Source of the DNA: Sindora glabra
Lineage: Eukaryota > Streptophyta > Magnoliopsida > Fabales > Fabaceae
Direction: 5' to 3'
NCBI GenBank assembly: GCA_020226215.1
Contig: CM035234.1
Location: forward strand, 52,827,275-52,891,274
Length of the DNA stretch: 64,000 nucleotides
In this document: one piece after another, positions 62,802 to 64,000 of the stretch
Layout of the letters: every line of letters starts with the position of its first letter
Position numbering within the stretch: position 1 is the stretch's first letter
Notes under the pieces: generated by a model
Seen by the model: only the letters and a program-made list of their open reading frames with translations
What the model was told of the DNA's origin: nothing
The model's database searches: none
Position numbers and translations under genes: made by a program

Positions 62802-63850
62802 GCAAAATATATAATTTTATGCTATAAAAGGCTAAGATAGAATGATTATTATGGTAAATTCATGCAAAAATAAGAGGAACCCATTTTGCATATATTTGAG
62901 TACATGATGCGAGCTTAAATAAATAAATAAATAATTTTTTGCTATAGATTGTTAAACCATCATACTGATGGTATTTCTAAAATATTACATCTTTTTATTT
63001 AGAAAGATTTGAAATTAAGTTATAAAACCCATTTATGTGTAATTGAGATAATAATAGATTAGAAAGGTATGATTTTTATGTCATAAAGTGACTAGATTAC
63101 ATGAGTGAGATCATTTTAGAATATTGCCTGGAAATATTTTCAAGTTGTCATTTTCTTAATATTTTAATGATGTAAATTTTATTCAAGAAAACCTTGTTTT
63201 GTAGTATTATTTAAATGCTTAGTATAGTATTGATAAAATAAGGATTCCATAGTCAAAAGTATCATATTATTATATATAGAATATAGTTATATCATCAAAG
63301 TGAGAGTTTCTAATAAAAATGATTTTCTAGTTCTTTACAGAAAGAAAATAATTAATGTTCATATAATCATAACTTATCTTTGTAAATGGTGATAATAGGA
63401 GGAAAATATGAAAAGATGAATATGGATACTTCGGAACCTCTAAAGGTAGATCAAAATCACCATGTTGAGATAGTTTATTTAAGTTACGCCTCATGCTTGG
63501 AGAATCAAATATGCAAAAAAAAAAAAAGATTTGACATTTAAGTTTAATTTGGGATTAGAATTAGTAAAAAAATAGAAATTTGTTATTTCATGTGGTGTTA
63601 ATTTATTTATGTATATAAACTTGATACTATATTGTATTGTGTGAATGTTATTTGTTATTGTATTTGAGAAATATACAGTGTGTATTTTAGGGCAGTGGCT
63701 TTCGGGAAGTTTTCAAAAATAGCAAAGATAATGTCCGTTTTTCTATAAAAATTTAAATAGAATTTCAAGTTTCCCTAAAATTTGAAAATTCCCATTGGAT
63801 AGAAAGAATGAAAAGTGTTAAGGTTTATGGAAACCGATCATCAAGATTTA
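61567..63850 (+). mobile_element. Element G 3' LTR (last bases missing)
   Basis: It starts TGTAATATGTC and aligns with 56661-59047. The last 30 or so bases, including the CA end, are gone, and Tek-2 integrase resumes at about 63856. The expected TAAGT target duplication is not kept on this side. Confidence 0.87.
62721..62801. repeat. Compound (CA)28(TA)13 microsatellite, G 3' LTR
   Basis: About 28 CA units followed by about 13 TA units, where the 5' LTR has pure AT. Confidence 0.97.
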
Positions 63851-64000
63851 CGTGTACTTATACCAATCTCCTTCAAAATTTATTGCACATGCTCTAAGCA
63901 TATCCTTTAACATTTGAATCATCCTTTCCAAATGTTTGTTAATTTATGATTGGAATGTGACATGAATTGCATACCTTGATAAAAAATAATCGTAATTGGT
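63851..64000 (-). pseudogene. pol: Tek-2 integrase, part upstream of element G
   Basis: Minus strand reads MIQMLKDMLRACAINFEGDW followed by YKY, the integrase stretch that normally comes just before the part found at 56660. The two pieces are contiguous once element G is ignored. It runs off the window edge. Confidence 0.87.

Overview
The window looks like nuclear DNA from a eudicot plant. It is strongly AT-rich, has no recognisable host gene, tRNA or rRNA gene, and is built almost wholly of nested transposable elements (Ty1/copia, Ty3/gypsy of the Athila, Tekay-like and Reina-like kinds, solo LTRs, a Helitron and a probable MITE). The species cannot be fixed from this sequence. A pericentromeric or other heterochromatic block is likely. 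Element names below are local labels.

Layout, left to right. 1-2396: 3' end of Copia-1 (+), RNase H relic plus 3' LTR, inserted in the leader of a gypsy-type element (Gyp-I, minus; leader 2397-3078, PBS 3079-3099, LTR 3106-4761). Gyp-I sits in the integrase of a decayed Tekay-like chromovirus (Tek-1, minus, 4762-6863). Tek-1 is cut on its right by an F-family LTR piece (6864-7397), which carries a truncated Athila element (Ath-1, +: LTR 7398-8742, PBS, gag to 10763). A scarred junction with a 29-bp templated duplication leads into an LTR-E tail (10803-10963) and then Copia-2 (minus: gag-pol 14262-10964, leader, PBS, 5' LTR 16224-17889). 18778-20403 is a second Gyp-I LTR and 21940-22775 is repeat B.

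22798-34006 holds two F-family copies in tandem. Each carries a solo LTR with perfect 5-bp target duplications (C1, 24668-27463; E, 30646-33191), and the two insertion points fall within a few bases of each other in the aligned host repeat. A candidate MITE lies at 29010-29481. 34007-36690 is a second LTR-C; 36866-37650 is a Reina-like integrase piece; 37660-38610 is a third, distant Gyp-I LTR; 39031-39835 is the second repeat B.

The right third is one large nest. A Tekay-like element (Tek-2, minus; LTR about 39836-40266 plus 54444-55902; integrase 55903-56660 plus 63851-64000) is interrupted by a non-autonomous Helitron (40267-42665 plus 52266-54443) filled with degenerate AT-rich tandem repeats of about 220 bp. 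A complete-ended Athila element (Ath-2, minus, 42666-52265, TSD TTAAT) sits in the Helitron. Element G (56661-63850), a two-LTR non-autonomous gypsy element, sits in the Tek-2 integrase.

The most notable signals are a GC-rich nested palindrome (ACACGGGGT ... ACCCCGTGT) shared by the Athila LTRs, an internal Athila spacer and the different solo LTR-E; the satellite-filled Helitron; the Athila internal deletion joining gag to RNase H; an extra env-position ORF with a splice acceptor just before its ATG; and decay of coding regions almost only by nonsense changes with no frameshift.
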